DNA of 46,237 nt from an uncultured Bacteroidales bacterium (GTDB lineage: Bacteria; Bacteroidota; Bacteroidia; Bacteroidales; Marinilabiliaceae). The stretch is from assembly GCA_934717675.1 (NCBI GenBank), contig CAKUYZ010000008.1:1-46237 (forward strand), given 5' to 3'. Under the pieces are notes generated by a model. The model was not told where the DNA came from. It ran no database searches and saw only the letters and a program-made list of their open reading frames with translations. Positions 34,376-42,996 of the stretch are shown piece by piece; the first letter of the stretch is position 1; the number at the start of each line of letters is the position of its first letter. The position numbers and the translations under genes were made by a program.

Positions 34376-34415
34376 CAAAAGTAGCCCATTGTGTGATATA
34401 TTGTCACACCGTGAC
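34376..34415 (-). promoter_or_regulatory. marC promoter with CRP/FNR-like palindrome
   Basis: Read leftward there is an exact -7 box TACTTTTG (34383-34376). Just upstream of it lies the palindrome GTGTGATATATTGTCACAC (34391-34409), that is TGTGA-N7-TCACA. A second overlapping inverted repeat GTCAC-acc-GTGAC lies at 34403-34415. The palindrome covers the place of the -33 element, so a bound Crp/Fnr-family protein could activate or block this promoter. The classical CRP site has a six-base spacer, so the regulator is uncertain. Confidence 0.5.
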
Positions 34416-34481
34416 GAGAATTTGTTTAAAAATCGCATATGCCCTGTCCGCCACCATGGTTGCGCGTCATCAGTGGACTTT

Positions 34482-35915
34482 TTAGAAGAGACCGCTCTTG
34501 ACTGCGCCGATAAGGACGGCGTAGCCGAGGGCGATGCCCACGATGCCGATGATGATGCCGGTCTTGGCCATCTCTGCCTGCTTGACGGCGCCGGTGGAGT
34601 AGGCCAGGGCGTTAGGGGGTGTGGAGATGGGCAGCGCCATGGCCAAAGATGCGCATATGGCCACACCGATGAGCATGGTCTCGGCACCGCCATAGTCTGC
34701 CAACACGTCTTTCATGCCTGTGGCCACGGTGGCCAAGATGGGCACGAGCAGGGCGGTGGAGGCCGTGTGGCTCATGAAGGTGGACATCAGGTAGCACACG
34801 AGGCCTGAGCCGGCAATGACCAACACGGGGGGCCAAGTGCCGAACGGGATGGAGGCCACCAGGCTCTTGGCCAACCCGCTCTCTTGCAGGCCCACGCCAA
34901 GGGCGAAGCCGCCGGCCACGAGCCACAGCACGTCCCAATTGATGCTCTTGAGTTCCTCTTTGCCCAATATGCCGGTGACTGCGAACACCGCAAGGGGAAT
35001 CATGGCCACGGCGTTGCTGTTGATGCCGGTGTAGCGGTCAAGCACCCAAAGTGTCACGGTGACGGCGAAAGTGACGTAGACAATGATGGCCTTGGCGTCT
35101 TTGCGGAACTTACCCTCGATCTTTATGGAGACGTTGCGCTGCGAGAAAGGGTAGAGGCGCGTGAGCAGGAACCAAGAGATCGCCATGACCACAATCACGA
35201 ACGGCACCATGGCAGCCATCCATTGCCCGAAGCCAATGTCCACGCCCAGCTCGGCGTGCTTCTGCATATAGCCCAGGGCAATGGCGTTTGGCGGGGTGCC
35301 AATGGGGGTGCCTATGCCGCCCACATTGGCCGCGATGGGGATGCCCAGCATGAGAGCCGTGCGGCCCTTGCCCTCGGTGGGCAGCTGGTTGAGTATCGGG
35401 GCCACAATGGCCAGCATCATGGCGGCCGTGGCCGTGTTGCTCATAAACATGGAGAAGATGGCCGTCACGATCATGAAGCCGAGCAGCACAATCTCGCTGC
35501 GCGTGCCGAACGGTTTGAGCAGCACTCGCGCCAGGTTCTGGTCCAGCCCGCATTTGGTGGCGCCGATGGCCAAGGCGAAGCCGCCCATGAAGAGCATGAT
35601 GATGGGGTCAGCGAACGACGCCATGATGGCCTTGTGGCTTATAAGGCGGCCGAAGCCCTCGGAGCTGGCGTCATTGAGCGGGGCGAACATGCTGTCTGAC
35701 ACCGTGAGTATCATCAGCACAATGACAAGCACGGAGGTCGTCCAGATGGGGATGGCCTCAAGAATCCACATGAGCGCGCCAAACACGAATAGGGCTATCA
35801 CCCTGTGCTCTATCTCCGTCAGCCCATCAATGCCGAACGCCGTGGCCGGCATCAGCCACACGATAAGGAAAGCCACTATTGATATGAGCAGCTTTATCAC
35901 CTTGCCTGTTTTCAT
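34482..35915 (-). CDS. SLC13/DASS-family sodium:anion symporter
   Basis: A 477-residue inner-membrane transporter with about eleven hydrophobic segments. Both SNT-type substrate and sodium sites are present: FMSNTATAAMM with IGTPPNAIALG in the first half, and FMSHTASTALL with ISTPPNALAYS in the second. Members carry dicarboxylates, citrate, sulfate or phosphate with sodium; the Ser-Asn/His-Thr and TPPN motifs fit dicarboxylate carriers but do not fix the substrate. It lies 119 bases downstream of waaA with its own promoter-like box, and about 200 bases upstream of marC. Confidence 0.9.
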   Translation of the reverse strand: MKTGKVIKLLISIVAFLIVWLMPATAFGIDGLTEIEHRVIALFVFGALMWILEAIPIWTTSVLVIVLMILTVSDSMFAPLNDASSEGFGRLISHKAIMASFADPIIMLFMGGFALAIGATKCGLDQNLARVLLKPFGTRSEIVLLGFMIVTAIFSMFMSNTATAAMMLAIVAPILNQLPTEGKGRTALMLGIPIAANVGGIGTPIGTPPNAIALGYMQKHAELGVDIGFGQWMAAMVPFVIVVMAISWFLLTRLYPFSQRNVSIKIEGKFRKDAKAIIVYVTFAVTVTLWVLDRYTGINSNAVAMIPLAVFAVTGILGKEELKSINWDVLWLVAGGFALGVGLQESGLAKSLVASIPFGTWPPVLVIAGSGLVCYLMSTFMSHTASTALLVPILATVATGMKDVLADYGGAETMLIGVAICASLAMALPISTPPNALAYSTGAVKQAEMAKTGIIIGIVGIALGYAVLIGAVKSGLF

Positions 35916-35973
35916 CTTCTCGTTATTTTCTTCGTTGCTTTCGTGCCGCGGCCAGTGTGACGCATCGGCGCTG

Positions 35974-36006
35974 CGAAGTTAACCATTCTTGCGCGGCGTT
36001 ATGCAA
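35974..36006 (-). promoter_or_regulatory. Possible promoter for the SLC13 gene
   Basis: Read leftward: TTG at 36006-36004 (within TTGCAT), 22 bases, then TAACTTCG (35981-35974), one base off TAnnTTTG. The predicted start gives a leader of about 50 bases before the ATG at 35915. Confidence 0.4.
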
Positions 36007-36034
36007 TGCAAACACTTTTTTGTCGTCTTTTCGA

Positions 36035-37276
36035 CTAGCCGCGGGTGTCTGCCATGATTTTTGCAGTGGCTCCGAGCATGCTCTGGCAGTAGCGTCCGGC
36101 CGCCTCGCCCGCCGCGCGGAGGCGGAAGGGGTCGGCCATGAGGCCGTCCACCAGGGTGTTGAAGCTCTTCTTGTCCGTTATGCAGAACCCGCCGCCGCAC
36201 TCGATCAGGTCCACTGCCTCCTTGAACCTCTTGTGGTTGGGGCCGAAGATGACCGGCAGCCCGTATATGGCGGGCTCCAGGGTGTTGTGGATGCCCACGC
36301 CGAAGCCGCCGCCCACATACGTCAGCGTGCCATAGCGGTATATGGCGGAGAGGATGCCGATGGTGTCCACCACAAAGACTTTGGCCGCGGCCAGGCCGGC
36401 ATCGTCCATTGCCGTATAGCGGACATAGGGCACGGTGAACTTGGCGCACAGCGCGTCAACCCTCGGCTTGTCTATCTCGTGGGGGGCTATGACAAGCTTA
36501 ATGCCGCGGTCGGCCGCATGGTTCACGTAGTCCACAATGATGTCTTCATCGGGTGGCCATGTGCTGCCGGCCACGATTACATGCGCCGCGCCTTGGGCGA
36601 ACTCTTTGATGGCCGGCACGTCGGCCGCGCTGTCCGCTATCTGCCGCACGCGGTCAAAACGCGTGTCGCCCACCACGCTGAAGTTGCGCACCCCGATGCC
36701 GTCTAGCAGCTCTCCAGACATGGTGTCTTGGACATAGATGTGGGTGAACATCCGCAGCATGTCTCGAAACCAGTCTCCCCACTGCGAGAAGAATGGCTGC
36801 TGCTTGCGGAATATCATGGATATGCCGTAGAGGGGCAGGCCCTTGCTGTGGATGGCCTTGAGGAAGAAGTGCCAAAACTCGTATTTCACGAAATAGACGG
36901 ACGTGGGGTTGATGGCCTCGACGAACCGCTTGGCGTTTTGTGGGCCATCGGCGGGGAGGTAGCACACAAGGTCCGCCTTATTGTAGTTTTTGCGGACCTC
37001 GTAGCCCGACGGCGAGTAGAATGTCAGGACTATTTTCTGGTTGGGCGTCTTTTCCTTGATGGCCTCAATGAGTGGCCTGCCTTGCTCAAACTCTCCCAAC
37101 GACGCCGCGTGAATCCACACGCAGCCGCCGGTGTTGTCATATTCGCGCAGTTTGCGCCACGTCTCTTTGCGCCCCTGGCACAGCAGGCGCGCTTTGGGGT
37201 TGAAGGCCGACGCCACGCGGAGAGCAAGACCGTAGGCCCACATCCCCAGCAGGTAGACTCCCGAAACGATTTTCAT
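36035..37276 (-). CDS. waaA: Kdo transferase (3-deoxy-D-manno-octulosonic-acid transferase)
   Basis: A 413-residue GT-B-fold glycosyltransferase (GT30) that adds Kdo from CMP-Kdo to lipid IVA on the inner membrane. An N-terminal membrane segment (IVSGVYLLGMWAYGLALRVASA) is followed by VWIHAASLGEFEQGRPLI with the catalytic Glu, KYEFWHFFLKAIHSKGLPLYGISMIFR, and the nucleotide-binding LTYVGGGFGVGIHNTLEPAIYGLPVIFGPNHKRFKEA. ATG 37276 gives the family N-terminus; 24 further upstream codons overlap the sensor gene end and are not conserved. It completes the lipid A/Kdo theme of the window, although it is not in the lpx unit. Confidence 0.92.
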   Translation of the reverse strand: MKIVSGVYLLGMWAYGLALRVASAFNPKARLLCQGRKETWRKLREYDNTGGCVWIHAASLGEFEQGRPLIEAIKEKTPNQKIVLTFYSPSGYEVRKNYNKADLVCYLPADGPQNAKRFVEAINPTSVYFVKYEFWHFFLKAIHSKGLPLYGISMIFRKQQPFFSQWGDWFRDMLRMFTHIYVQDTMSGELLDGIGVRNFSVVGDTRFDRVRQIADSAADVPAIKEFAQGAAHVIVAGSTWPPDEDIIVDYVNHAADRGIKLVIAPHEIDKPRVDALCAKFTVPYVRYTAMDDAGLAAAKVFVVDTIGILSAIYRYGTLTYVGGGFGVGIHNTLEPAIYGLPVIFGPNHKRFKEAVDLIECGGGFCITDKKSFNTLVDGLMADPFRLRAAGEAAGRYCQSMLGATAKIMADTRG

Positions 37277-37338
37277 CTCTTGAGAAAAATATGTAAGTGT
37301 GTGTTGTTTATTGTCGTAACCTATGCCGAAGGCCAGCG

Positions 37339-40300
37339 TCAGGCCCACGGCTCAAAGCCTATGACGGATATGTCGTCAGTCTGCTCGCACCCGCCCATCC
37401 ACTCAATGAGCTTTTGGTTCAGGAGCATTTTCTGGTCGTTGGCCGGCAGCTTGTGGATGTTGAGCAGCAGGTTCTTGAACCTCCTGACTTTAAATTTCTT
37501 TTGTTCCGGGCCGCCAAACTGGTCACAATAGCCGTCGGAGAACATATACATCATGTCGCCAGGCTGGCACTCAATGTCGCGGCTGTGGAAGACGGTCTCG
37601 GGGCGGCTGTTGTCCATTGACAAGTCTGTCCCTATTGACTTCCTCTCTCCGTGGAACTCCAGCACCTCGTTGTTGCGGATTATGTAGAGGTCGTTCATGG
37701 CTCCGGCAAAGTTGATGCGCATCTCGTCATGGTGCACCACGCATATCGTTATGTCCATTCCGTCGTTAAACTCCTCGGAGCCTATTTTCGAGACCGCCTC
37801 GCGCAACTCGGCTTGCAGGTGTGTCAAGATCTCGCCTGCGTCGTCCACCTTCTGCTGCATTATTATGTTGCTGATGTGGTCGATGCCCAAAATGGAGATG
37901 AATGCGCCCGGCACGCCATGGCCGGTGCAGTCCGCCGCCACCACGAAAGACATGCCGTCGCGATGATAGAACGTGTAGAAGTCGCCGCTCACAATGTCTT
38001 TGGGGCGGTAGAGCACGAAGAACTTGGTGAACATCTTCTCCACGCTTTTCACCTCCGGCATCAGGGCGTCTTGGATTCTTTTGGCATAGCTGAAGCTGGC
38101 GCGCTGCTCGTTGACGGCCACGGCCAGCTTGTTGCGCTGGTCTTCCACTATGCTTTTCGATTTGGCCTCGGCCTCGGCCAGCTTCATTCGCTTGTTTATG
38201 TTGCGGAAACGGAGGTTGAGGAAGAGCCATATGATGGACATGAGCCATATGGCGTAGAAGATTATGGCGGGGCGAGACAGCCACAGTGGCGACTCGATGT
38301 AGAGATATACGGTCTTGACGTCGTAGCTCCATGTCTTGTCGGCGTTTGACGAGCGCAGTTTTATGCGGTAGGTGCCGGGCATGATGCCCGACAGCAAGAT
38401 CTCGTTGGAGTTGGCCAGCTGCACCCACTCATTGTCATCCAGCTTGTACATGAACAGGTTGCGGCTCGGCACCGAGTAGTCTGACGAGGCCAGGCGAATC
38501 TTGGTGGAGGCGTTGGCCAAATATTTGTGAGTGAACGTTGTGTCGTCCCTCATCTTCATGGGCTCCTCCATTCCGCTTTGGCCATATATGACCTCAGACA
38601 CGAACGTCTTGGGCATCCGCGTGTTGAATGATATGTGGCGGGTGTCAATGGCGTTGATGGCGGTCACTTGGCCAAAGTATATCATGTCTTTGGCCACGGT
38701 GAACTTATGGCACTCGTTGCCCTCATTGTACAGTCCGTCGGAGTTGCCGAAGGTGTAGACGTTGCTGTAGTTGAGGTCAACATAGCCTACTCCGGAGCTT
38801 GTGTTGAGCCACACTATGCCGTTGGCGTCGCAAACGATGCTGTATATCATCTTGTTGGCGAAAGAGGCGAATATCGAGTTGTCGGCCTCCTCGCACGTCC
38901 GCTTGTCAAACACCATCACGCCGTCTGACGACCCCATGAAGATTCTGCCTTTGTGCTCCGCTATGCAAAGCACGCCCTCGTCGTTGCGCCCGGTCCATTG
39001 TTTGCCAATGCGCCGGAAGGTTCCTCCGCCTGCGTCTCTCACAAGGGCCCCGGAGCAAGAGCCGGCCCAAATTCGCCCGTCGGAGTCCTCCATTGCGCTG
39101 TTGAACACAAAGCTGCCGCCCTTGTCAGAGTGCATGAGCTCGAAGTTCACGCCGTTGAAGCGGTATAGCCCGAGTTGAGTGGAGAGCCATATGTTGCCGA
39201 GGCAGTCCTCGTTTATGTCCCTGATCATCACGCGGCCTGCCGAGTCGGCGGCCTGCTCATGAATCTCAATGCTTTCCATAAGGCCCGTGGCGGGCGTGTA
39301 GCGCATCAGTCGGCGCGTCGTGCCGAGCAGTATGGTGCCGTCGGCTCGCGCCAAGACGCTCTTGACGTTTTGGTGCGGCACGTTGATAACCGTCGATGTC
39401 CGCGACGCCAGGTCCACCCTCACAAGCCCGTTCGTGCCGCATGCCGCCCATATGGTGTTGGCGTCGGAGGCCGAGATGTCGTTCGTGAGGTGGTCCAAGG
39501 GCATGTCCACGTCTATGAACTTGGTGGTTATCTTGAGTTTTTTGGTGTCTAGCTTAATGAGGCCGCTGTTGCTCGTGGCCACCCACAGCAGTCCGTTCTC
39601 GTCTTCAAAGAGGTCGTTTACGCGTGTCTGTTTGTTGAGGAACCTGCGGCTGTTCTCCACCCTCGCGATCTTGTTTTGTGACGGGCTCCATTTCAGCAGT
39701 TTGTTGCCGGCGTAGGCCACCCAGAGGTCGCCATCGTCGTTGCGCGTGACGGCCTGCACCAGCTCGCCTTGCAAGATTGGGATTGGGGTCAGCTCTTTAG
39801 AGCGGAAGTCGTAGGTGAAGAGGCCGGTGCGCGTGGCCATGGTCAGGCGGTTGTCGTCTAGCGGGGTTATGCCGTAGATGTAGAGGCTGTCAAACTTCAC
39901 CTCCACGATGTTCTCGTAGCGCGTGTCCATCATGCTGACGGACTTCGTGCCCGTGTGTATGGCCACGCGGCCGTCTCCGCCCGGCATGAGGGTCATTTTC
40001 ATACGGCCCCAGCGGATGCCGCTCTGCGGCATCTTCTTGGGCAGGTCAATGCGCCGGATTCTGCCTGTCAGCCTGTTGCGCTTTATGACGCATTCGGGAA
40101 ACACGGCATATATGTCATCGCCCACGCCGCAGAGGCCAAATGAGCTCTGGACGTCGCGCGGCTGCATAAAGTCTTCTTGCCTGTTGCGAGAGAAGATGCC
40201 GGTGCGTTTGTCGTATATGTTGATGCCGCCGTCGCCAAGGGCCACGGTTATCTTATTGGGGTTGAACTCGCCTATGCCCAGCACCTGCTTGCCGTCAATA

Positions 40301-40638
40301 GACGTGGTGTCGTTGTGGTTGGGCTTGAAGCTGCGGATGGTGTAGCCGTCGAAAGTGTTGAGGCCGTCTTCCGTGCCAATCCACATCAGGCCCATGGCGT
40401 CTCGGTACACCACGTTCACAGTGTTGCTGCTCAAGCCCCTGTCGGTGTCTAGCTGCTCAAAGTTGCATATCCGCATGGGCGGCATTTCCGTGGGCTGCGG
40501 CGTCTGCGCGTGGCTTGCCGCGATGGTCAGCGCGAGGCCTGTGGCCAAAGCGGCGACGCTCCGGGCGGGGCCGTGTGGCCTCGCTGGCAGTGGGCTGTTG
40601 GCACCCTTGCGCGCGTCTTTGTTGGCTATGCTGCTCAC
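37339..40638 (-). CDS. Two-component-type propeller sensor fused to SpoIIE/PP2C phosphatase
   Basis: A 1099-residue membrane protein. A signal sequence (core about 28-45, ending SHAQ) leads to a periplasmic double beta-propeller of Reg_prop repeats (about 55-690), for example GLSSNTVNVVYRDAMGLMWIGTEDGLNTFDG and DLFEDENGLLWVATSNSGLIKLD. A Y_Y_Y domain follows (about 695-775; RNLFMYKLDDNEWVQLANSNEI). One transmembrane segment (about 787-811), a coiled coil (812-848) and a cytoplasmic PP2C phosphatase (849-1099) complete it. Metal-binding Asp are in VSGDF (886), AADCTGHG (903), FSDG (1035) and TDDISV (1089). It probably dephosphorylates an anti-sigma-antagonist-like partner, none of which is in the window. 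GTG 40638 is chosen; see the promoter entry. Confidence 0.85.
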   Translation of the reverse strand: MSSIANKDARKGANSPLPARPHGPARSVAALATGLALTIAASHAQTPQPTEMPPMRICNFEQLDTDRGLSSNTVNVVYRDAMGLMWIGTEDGLNTFDGYTIRSFKPNHNDTTSIDGKQVLGIGEFNPNKITVALGDGGINIYDKRTGIFSRNRQEDFMQPRDVQSSFGLCGVGDDIYAVFPECVIKRNRLTGRIRRIDLPKKMPQSGIRWGRMKMTLMPGGDGRVAIHTGTKSVSMMDTRYENIVEVKFDSLYIYGITPLDDNRLTMATRTGLFTYDFRSKELTPIPILQGELVQAVTRNDDGDLWVAYAGNKLLKWSPSQNKIARVENSRRFLNKQTRVNDLFEDENGLLWVATSNSGLIKLDTKKLKITTKFIDVDMPLDHLTNDISASDANTIWAACGTNGLVRVDLASRTSTVINVPHQNVKSVLARADGTILLGTTRRLMRYTPATGLMESIEIHEQAADSAGRVMIRDINEDCLGNIWLSTQLGLYRFNGVNFELMHSDKGGSFVFNSAMEDSDGRIWAGSCSGALVRDAGGGTFRRIGKQWTGRNDEGVLCIAEHKGRIFMGSSDGVMVFDKRTCEEADNSIFASFANKMIYSIVCDANGIVWLNTSSGVGYVDLNYSNVYTFGNSDGLYNEGNECHKFTVAKDMIYFGQVTAINAIDTRHISFNTRMPKTFVSEVIYGQSGMEEPMKMRDDTTFTHKYLANASTKIRLASSDYSVPSRNLFMYKLDDNEWVQLANSNEILLSGIMPGTYRIKLRSSNADKTWSYDVKTVYLYIESPLWLSRPAIIFYAIWLMSIIWLFLNLRFRNINKRMKLAEAEAKSKSIVEDQRNKLAVAVNEQRASFSYAKRIQDALMPEVKSVEKMFTKFFVLYRPKDIVSGDFYTFYHRDGMSFVVAADCTGHGVPGAFISILGIDHISNIIMQQKVDDAGEILTHLQAELREAVSKIGSEEFNDGMDITICVVHHDEMRINFAGAMNDLYIIRNNEVLEFHGERKSIGTDLSMDNSRPETVFHSRDIECQPGDMMYMFSDGYCDQFGGPEQKKFKVRRFKNLLLNIHKLPANDQKMLLNQKLIEWMGGCEQTDDISVIGFEPWA

Positions 40639-40660
40639 TCCTGACTGTGTGACGGGTCTC

Positions 40661-40699
40661 CTATCTTTCAAAGATAGTTAAAATCGGTTGGCTTTCCAA
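40661..40699 (-). promoter_or_regulatory. Palindromic promoter of the sensor-phosphatase gene
   Basis: Read leftward: TTG (40699-40697), 20 bases, TATCTTTG (40676-40669), a full match to the Bacteroidota promoter pattern. The -7 box lies inside the perfect palindrome CTATCTTTCAAAGATAG (40661-40677; eight-base arms, one-base centre). The far-upstream TTG start at 40671 would overlap the -7 box, so translation should begin at GTG 40638, preceded by TCAGGA. The palindrome may be an operator. Confidence 0.6.
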
Positions 40700-40713
40700 T
40701 GGTTGTCGAGGCG

Positions 40714-41901
40714 TCAAAACTGCGATGAGCCGGTCAGCCTGCGGCACTCCGCCTCGGCCGCGAGCCTTGCCTCTTGGTCGGTGGCGTAGAGGTCGTCCAT
40801 GGTGGGCGTGGCCAGGAATGGGCATCGTTCCATGGCGGCTTGAACCACGTCGGTCATCTGCAAGAAGCCTATGTGTCCGCTCAGGAAACTGGCCACCGCC
40901 ACCTCGTTGGCCCCGTTCATGGCGCATGGGGCGTTGCCACCCTTGTCCAAAGCCCCGAGGGCTATGGACAGGTTGCGAAACACGCTCTTGTCTGGCCTCT
41001 CGAAGGTCAGCGGGCCGCAGGCCGTGAAGTCTAGCGGGGCCACGGGCGAGGCCATGCGCTGCGGGTAGGTGAGGGCGTATTGGATGGGCAGGCGCATGTC
41101 TGGCACGCCGAGCTGCGCCTTTACGGCGCCGTCTTCAAACTCCACCATTGAGTGGACTATGCTCTGCGGGTGGACCAGTATGTCTATCTTGCTGGCGGGC
41201 GCGTCAAATAGCCACCTGGCCTCTATGGCCTCCAGGCCCTTGTTCATCATTGAGGCGGAGTCTATCGTCACCTTTGCGCCCATGCTCCAGTTGGGGTGGC
41301 GCAGCGCCATCCGCGGGGTGACGCCCTCCAGCTCGGCTCGGCTTTTGCCTCGGAAGGGGCCGCCGCTGGCCGTAAGGATTATCTTTCGGGGTGTGAGGTG
41401 ACGCTCGCCGTTGAGGCATTGGAAGATGGCCGAGTGTTCCGAGTCCACGGGCAATATGGCCACGCCCTTGGCCCGCGCCGCCGCCATGACTATCTGCCCG
41501 GCCACGACGAGCGTCTCCTTGTTGGCCAGGGCTATGTCTTTCCCCGCCTCTATGGCGGCCATTGTGGGTCGGAAGCCACTGAAACCCACCATGGCGGCCA
41601 CCACCACGTCGGCGTTGTCGCGGCGCATCACGTCTTCCACGGCGTCGGGGCCGCCGAGTACTTCAATGCCTAGCCCGTCTAGCTTGCGCGCCAGGTCGTC
41701 GCGTAGCGAGGCGTCGCCAATGACCACGGTCTGCGGGCGCAGCTCTCGCGCCTGCTCCGCCAGTTTGTCCGTGCTGCGGTGAGCCACCAGTACGGTGGCC
41801 TCCATAATGTCGCGGTGCATCCGTATGACGTCCGCTGTCTGAGTGCCTATCGAGCCCGTGCTGCCCAATATGGCCACGCGCTTCTTCCTGCTCTCTGCCA
41901 T
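40714..41901 (-). CDS. dxr: 1-deoxy-D-xylulose-5-phosphate reductoisomerase
   Basis: A 395-residue enzyme that converts DXP to MEP with NADPH, the first committed step of the MEP isoprenoid pathway. The NADPH motif is LGSTGSIGTQT. The substrate and metal region includes LANKETLVVAG, PVDSEHSAIFQ (the metal-binding Asp and Glu), TASGGPFRGKS and HPNWSMGAKVTIDSASMMNKGLEAIEA. Length is standard. It lies 65 bases after the M23 peptidase gene and 75 bases before the sensor gene. Confidence 0.96.
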   Translation of the reverse strand: MAESRKKRVAILGSTGSIGTQTADVIRMHRDIMEATVLVAHRSTDKLAEQARELRPQTVVIGDASLRDDLARKLDGLGIEVLGGPDAVEDVMRRDNADVVVAAMVGFSGFRPTMAAIEAGKDIALANKETLVVAGQIVMAAARAKGVAILPVDSEHSAIFQCLNGERHLTPRKIILTASGGPFRGKSRAELEGVTPRMALRHPNWSMGAKVTIDSASMMNKGLEAIEARWLFDAPASKIDILVHPQSIVHSMVEFEDGAVKAQLGVPDMRLPIQYALTYPQRMASPVAPLDFTACGPLTFERPDKSVFRNLSIALGALDKGGNAPCAMNGANEVAVASFLSGHIGFLQMTDVVQAAMERCPFLATPTMDDLYATDQEARLAAEAECRRLTGSSQF

Positions 41902-41966
41902 TCGCTGAGTTATGGGAATGTCTCTAAAAAAAATCGGGAATTCTGTCCTTTTGCCGCCCGCGCCAC

Positions 41967-42875
41967 CTATTCCTCGCCAGGCCTTTTGCTGTTCTCGAAC
42001 TCTATGTAGTTCTCAGGGTTGAGCGGCGCGCCCTTGTACCACAGCTCGAAGTGGAGGTGAGGGCCTGTTGTCAGCTCGCCGGAGTTGCCCACCAGGGCTA
42101 TGGCCTCGCCCGCCTTCACTCGCCCGCCCTGACGCTTCAGCAGCCTGGCGTTGTGTTTGTATATCGAGAGCAGTTGGTTGTCATGCTGAACCATGATCAC
42201 GTAGCCCGTCTGCACAGTCCATTCGGCAAAGACCACGGTGCCCGCCAAGGCGCTCATGACGGGAGTGCCCTCCGTGGCCGTCACGTCAACGCCCAGATGG
42301 CCGTCGCGGACACCGAACCTGTCCGTCACCACGCCTTTCAGGGGGCTGAAGAAGAACGTGGACTCGAGCTCGGAATCCACAATGGCCTCGCCATCGACGT
42401 CATCGTCCACGTCATATTTGGCGTTGGCCTCGATGTCGGAGAGGAAAGCGGCCTCCTCGTCACTTTTGGCGCGGTTCAGGTTGGCCAGGCTCTGCTTCGT
42501 CAGCATGCCCTTGTCTCCCTTGGCGGGGGCTTCGCCATCTGGTGCGTCCTCGCCGCTCAGGACAATGCGGAGGTTGTGGAGCATATTGTCCCTGAGGGCC
42601 ACCTCGTTGGCTAGCGAGTCGGCTTTCTGCAGGTTCTGGATTATCTTCAGCCGCTCCTCGCCCGTAGGGTAGCCGGGAATGTACTCGCGCAGGCCGGTGA
42701 AGGCTATCAGCACCGTCACGCCCGCAATGAGCAGGATGGCCGAGGCTCCTATGCCCACGGCGAGGGCCACGGGCGTGAAGCGCATGGTGAAGAGCTGCTC
42801 GAACGATTTGTCCACAATCACTGTCATCCGGAGAACCCGGTGCAGCTTGCCTTCTTTCTTCGTACTACTAGACAT
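41967..42875 (-). CDS. M23 (LytM-type) murein endopeptidase
   Basis: A 302-residue inner-membrane-anchored protein. The short cytoplasmic N-terminus (KLHRVLRMTVIVDKSFEQLF) is typical of Bacteroidales M23 proteins. One membrane segment (about 36-60) and an acidic periplasmic linker (about 75-170) follow. The peptidase domain (about 172-285) has the zinc-binding GHLGVDV (HxxxD) and the catalytic GPHLHFELW (HxH), so it should be active on peptidoglycan cross-links. The start at 42875 keeps the conserved N-terminus and lies directly behind its promoter. Confidence 0.92.
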   Translation of the reverse strand: MSSSTKKEGKLHRVLRMTVIVDKSFEQLFTMRFTPVALAVGIGASAILLIAGVTVLIAFTGLREYIPGYPTGEERLKIIQNLQKADSLANEVALRDNMLHNLRIVLSGEDAPDGEAPAKGDKGMLTKQSLANLNRAKSDEEAAFLSDIEANAKYDVDDDVDGEAIVDSELESTFFFSPLKGVVTDRFGVRDGHLGVDVTATEGTPVMSALAGTVVFAEWTVQTGYVIMVQHDNQLLSIYKHNARLLKRQGGRVKAGEAIALVGNSGELTTGPHLHFELWYKGAPLNPENYIEFENSKRPGEE

Positions 42876-42882
42876 GATGTTC

Positions 42883-42911
42883 CAAAAGTAGACATATTAT
42901 CTGAAAACCAA
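42883..42911 (-). promoter_or_regulatory. Promoter of the M23 peptidase / dxr unit
   Basis: Read leftward: TTG (42911-42909), 18 bases, TACTTTTG (42890-42883), an exact -7 match. The box ends seven bases before the ATG at 42875, so transcription should begin at or next to the start codon (leaderless or nearly so). Confidence 0.6.
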
Positions 42912-42969
42912 GGCTGCGGTGGCGGCAAATATTGTAAGGCGCAGACCCCGATGTATTGGTAAATTTCGT

Positions 42970-42977
42970 TATTTTTG
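42970..42977 (+). promoter_or_regulatory. Promoter -7 box for the MORN-repeat / aroB unit (TATTTTTG)
   Basis: An exact TAnnTTTG match, 19 bases before the ATG at 42997. A TTG lies at 42956-42958, closer than the usual distance. Together with 42883-42911 it forms a divergent promoter pair in a 121-base gap. Confidence 0.5.
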
Positions 42978-42996
42978 CTACCCTGAGAGTGTAAAA

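Noticed and set aside
42919..42996. Upstream extension of the MORN-repeat protein
   Set aside because: The extra 26 codons cross the -7 promoter box at 42970-42977 and would bury the signal peptide.
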